From an uncultured Lachnospiraceae bacterium (GTDB lineage: Bacteria > Bacillota > Clostridia > Lachnospirales > Lachnospiraceae), in contig CAJTVD010000031.1 of the NCBI GenBank assembly GCA_910579495.1, positions 1 through 43,132 of the forward strand: 43,132 nt of DNA, in the 5' to 3' direction. The translations under genes were made by a program, and so were the position numbers. Below the pieces are notes generated by a model. The model was not told where the DNA came from and ran no database searches. It saw only the letters and a list, made by a program, of their open reading frames with translations. Below, piece after piece: positions 41,391 to 43,132 of the stretch (within the stretch, counting starts at the first letter, position 1; the number at the start of each line of letters is the position of its first letter).

Positions 41391-42587
41391 TTAATCAATG
41401 TATATAACGTCCGGCACCTCCTCAGGCGATTTCATATAAAAGGTAATACCCTCTTTGGTGTAAATATCATAATAATCCATATAATATACTTCTTGATTCT
41501 CCTTCCAGCCGGCAAAGGTAGGATCCCCCATTAGCTCAAGCAGCTTCTCCTGGCCTACATTGAGCAGTTCTCCATTAAACGTACCCATCCCGGGATCGAT
41601 TCCTATGAGATTGACCTTACGCCTGCTGTCAAACCAGAAAATGATCCCAATATCCCGATAGGCACATAAAGTTTCCTCCCCCTCATCAATATACTCATCA
41701 TATGGTTCATTTATTTCATCCATAATGTCATCTATATACCGTCCCAGAAATTCCCGTACCGGATAGCCGTTCCAGAGGATCTGATTGGGATATCTTTCAG
41801 GCTCCCCGAAAACCCCGGATCTCTCAGCTATGCCCACCCCTGGGACGATGGCATTGACTGTCTTGCCTGCCTGAATAAAGCCCCATAAAAACGCAACCAC
41901 TATCAGCATGGCAAAAGCGTATAAAAACCTATGTTCCGCATGAAAAAAGGCTCTTTTTACCTGCCGGGCAGACTGGTAGCGTTTATCCGGATTCAGGTCC
42001 ATGCATTTTTGTATCACTTTTTTGCACTGCAGTCTCTGTATTTTATTCCGGAGAACCTGTTCGAGGGTAACGCCAAGAGAATAGATATCCGTCCGCACAT
42101 CCGTCTGGGAAAACCCATATTGCTCAGGCGGGGCATATCCCCTGGTTCCCAGAAGCCTGGTATCCTGCTCCTGGCCTTCTTTCAGCACACGTGCAGCGCC
42201 AAAATCAATCAGGCGGATATGGCCATCTGCTGCATAAATGATATTGGATGGCTTAATATCGCGGTGAATAATATCCATACCATGCAAAAATTGCAGGACC
42301 GAACACAGATCCTTTACAACATTCCAAAATTGCTTTCCGGACAATCCTATACGCCCCAATGGCTGCCCGCCTATATATTCCTCAATGACCGTTGTAGTAT
42401 CGTCTGTTATGGCAACCTCATAAATCTTTGGCAGACAGGGATGCTGGCACCCTTGTAGTATTGTATAGGCAGGGACCCTGCCCTTTATTATTTTTCTGAT
42501 AAAGAAATTTTCCCCATTTTTCTCCTTTATCAGCTGCACCGTGCCGTTATTACTTTGTTTGATTAGTTCGATTTCTTCATATTCCAT
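41391..42587 (-). CDS. membrane-anchored Ser/Thr protein kinase
   Basis: This Hanks-type kinase of 398 residues has a cytoplasmic domain (about 1-215), one membrane helix (FLYAFAMLIVVAFLWGFIQAG) and a 165-residue extracytoplasmic region. Kinase motifs are visible: FFIRKII (ATP lysine), IIHRDIKPSNIIYA (catalytic loop), LIDFGAAR (DFG), GTRGYAPPEQYG and TDIYSLG. The glycine-rich loop is poor (NNGTVQLI). The external region has no PASTA repeats. Start: ATG at 42587; a GTG at 42611 is an alternative. It is divergent from the short gene at 42660. Substrates unknown. Confidence 0.9.
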   Translation of the reverse strand: MEYEEIELIKQSNNGTVQLIKEKNGENFFIRKIIKGRVPAYTILQGCQHPCLPKIYEVAITDDTTTVIEEYIGGQPLGRIGLSGKQFWNVVKDLCSVLQFLHGMDIIHRDIKPSNIIYAADGHIRLIDFGAARVLKEGQEQDTRLLGTRGYAPPEQYGFSQTDVRTDIYSLGVTLEQVLRNKIQRLQCKKVIQKCMDLNPDKRYQSARQVKRAFFHAEHRFLYAFAMLIVVAFLWGFIQAGKTVNAIVPGVGIAERSGVFGEPERYPNQILWNGYPVREFLGRYIDDIMDEINEPYDEYIDEGEETLCAYRDIGIIFWFDSRRKVNLIGIDPGMGTFNGELLNVGQEKLLELMGDPTFAGWKENQEVYYMDYYDIYTKEGITFYMKSPEEVPDVIYID

Positions 42588-42604
42588 AATTTTCACACCC
42601 ACCC

Positions 42605-42633
42605 TTGCCACATACTGTTTGATCTTATATAAT
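42605..42633 (+). promoter_or_regulatory. promoter of the short gene at 42660
   Basis: TTGCCA (42605-42610), 17 bp, then TATAAT (42628-42633), 27 bp before the ATG. Confidence 0.65.
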
Positions 42634-42659
42634 ATAATGGATCAACCAGGAGGCACAAT

Positions 42660-42818
42660 ATGAAATTTGACCCAGACATCCCATCATCTAACCCAGGCGA
42701 TACTCCGTCAACTGATGACTTAGAACATGAAATCAAGGCTGTGACAGACATTGATGACTATCTTATTAAAAACAAAACATATGGTGTTAGTCAAAAAATG
42801 GGTTGGTCGCCCTTATAA
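42660..42818 (+). CDS. short acidic protein, probably truncated by an insertion sequence
   Basis: MKFDPDIPSSNPGDTPSTDDLEHEIKAVTDIDDYLIKNKTYGV is followed by nine codons that run into the terminal region of the insertion element. AGGAGG and a consensus promoter precede it. The N-terminus is Pro/Asp-rich and the middle looks helical; no family recognised. The native protein was probably longer. Confidence 0.6.
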   Translation: MKFDPDIPSSNPGDTPSTDDLEHEIKAVTDIDDYLIKNKTYGVSQKMGWSPL

Positions 42819-43132
42819 GTCCGTTTATTTGGACATTTGAATCGGTATAATGGTCTCAACATTAAAGAAAGGCATCCTGCGCTGTCAGGATTATGGTGAT
42901 TAATATGTTGAACCGTCAGACCGTTGTTGAATATCTGAGATCGCTATCACAGGACGAAATAGCCGGACTGCTCCTTGCTGCCAATGTGATTCCGCATGGC
43001 GACGGCGCGGAGCAGACTACATCGGAACGCATTCCGTGTCCGCACTGTGGATCCCATAACATAAATCTCTATGGGTTTAAATGCGGAAAGCAGCGTTATC
43101 TCTGCAAGTCCTGTGGGAAAACCTATGTGCCA
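42800..43132 (+). mobile_element. 5' end of an insertion sequence (IS1595-like), cut by window end
   Basis: The DNA around 42800-42830 (GGTTGGTCGCCCTTATAAG) looks like a left end, and a zinc-ribbon transposase starts 85 bp later. The right end is outside the window, so the exact boundary and target duplication cannot be set. Family is inferred from the transposase. Confidence 0.45.
42905..43132 (+). CDS. transposase, N-terminal part (zinc-ribbon, IS1595-like)
   Basis: The 76 visible residues start MLNRQTVVEYLRSLSQDEIAGLLL and carry a four-cysteine zinc ribbon: CPHCGSHNINLYG and later YLCKSCGKTYV. This arrangement is typical of the N-terminal domain of IS1595/ISXO2 and some related transposases; the catalytic DDE domain lies beyond the window end, so the family call is provisional. 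Confidence 0.72.
   Translation, partial: MLNRQTVVEYLRSLSQDEIAGLLLAANVIPHGDGAEQTTSERIPCPHCGSHNINLYGFKCGKQRYLCKSCGKTYVP

Noticed and set aside
1..43132. CRISPR array, tRNA, rRNA or known riboswitch
   Set aside because: No regularly spaced repeats, no tRNA-like cloverleaf and no rRNA sequence were seen; no riboswitch class could be recognised by eye.

Overview
The window looks like a chromosomal segment of a gut Clostridium of the Lachnospiraceae type. The signs are consensus sigma-A promoters, AGGAGG ribosome sites, Lachnospiraceae-style chemoreceptors, large serine recombinases, a GH29 fucosidase, a DUF4250 protein, a MarR/MATE pair and a CIRCE-controlled clpB. This is inferred from protein families; no rRNA or tRNA is present to fix the taxon. 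By eye, the left 26 kb is more GC-rich than the right 16 kb, which holds most of the fragments and repeats.

Left block (1-26.5 kb): a membrane-bound AraC regulator; serine recombinase A followed by a chemoreceptor; a decayed pair of genes (FapA/DUF342-like, then a response regulator with HD-GYP domain); fucosidase; oligoendopeptidase F; MarR regulator and MATE pump under a promoter with a double operator; an FAD/Rieske oxidoreductase; a YbjQ operon; truncated recombinase B; a second chemoreceptor; recombinase C, which sits in the 5' remnant of a polysaccharide deacetylase gene; a DUF4250-udp-deoC nucleoside operon; and clpB with an HrcA/CIRCE promoter.

Mobile scar (26.5-29.9 kb): two tyrosine-integrase relics, each followed at a similar distance by the same 23-bp sequence, which is the inner part of the clpB CIRCE. 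This suggests that the heat-shock operator served as an attachment site, possibly twice in tandem. Also here are a PD-(D/E)XK nuclease-type gene, several tiny element genes and a toxin-like stub.

Right block (29.9-40.6 kb): a LysR-controlled redox/envelope cluster. An eight-gene operon reads leftward from 34.6 kb: cyclophilin-like lipoprotein, MerR-like protein without HTH, DUF3737, LysE exporter, second cyclophilin-like lipoprotein, alpha/beta hydrolase, flavodoxin-like protein and a truncated aldo/keto reductase. A second leftward unit starts at 36.9 kb: amidohydrolase fragment, FtsX permease fragment and SDR. The two promoters carry the same LysR box at the same distance from -35, so the divergent lysR gene (37.0 kb) probably controls both. 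An AraC regulator and an S66 LD-carboxypeptidase-like gene follow. A 55-58-bp repeat lies at each end of this block.

Right edge (40.6-43.1 kb): a small lipoprotein, a membrane Ser/Thr kinase, a short gene interrupted by an insertion sequence, and the start of that element's zinc-ribbon transposase, cut by the window end.
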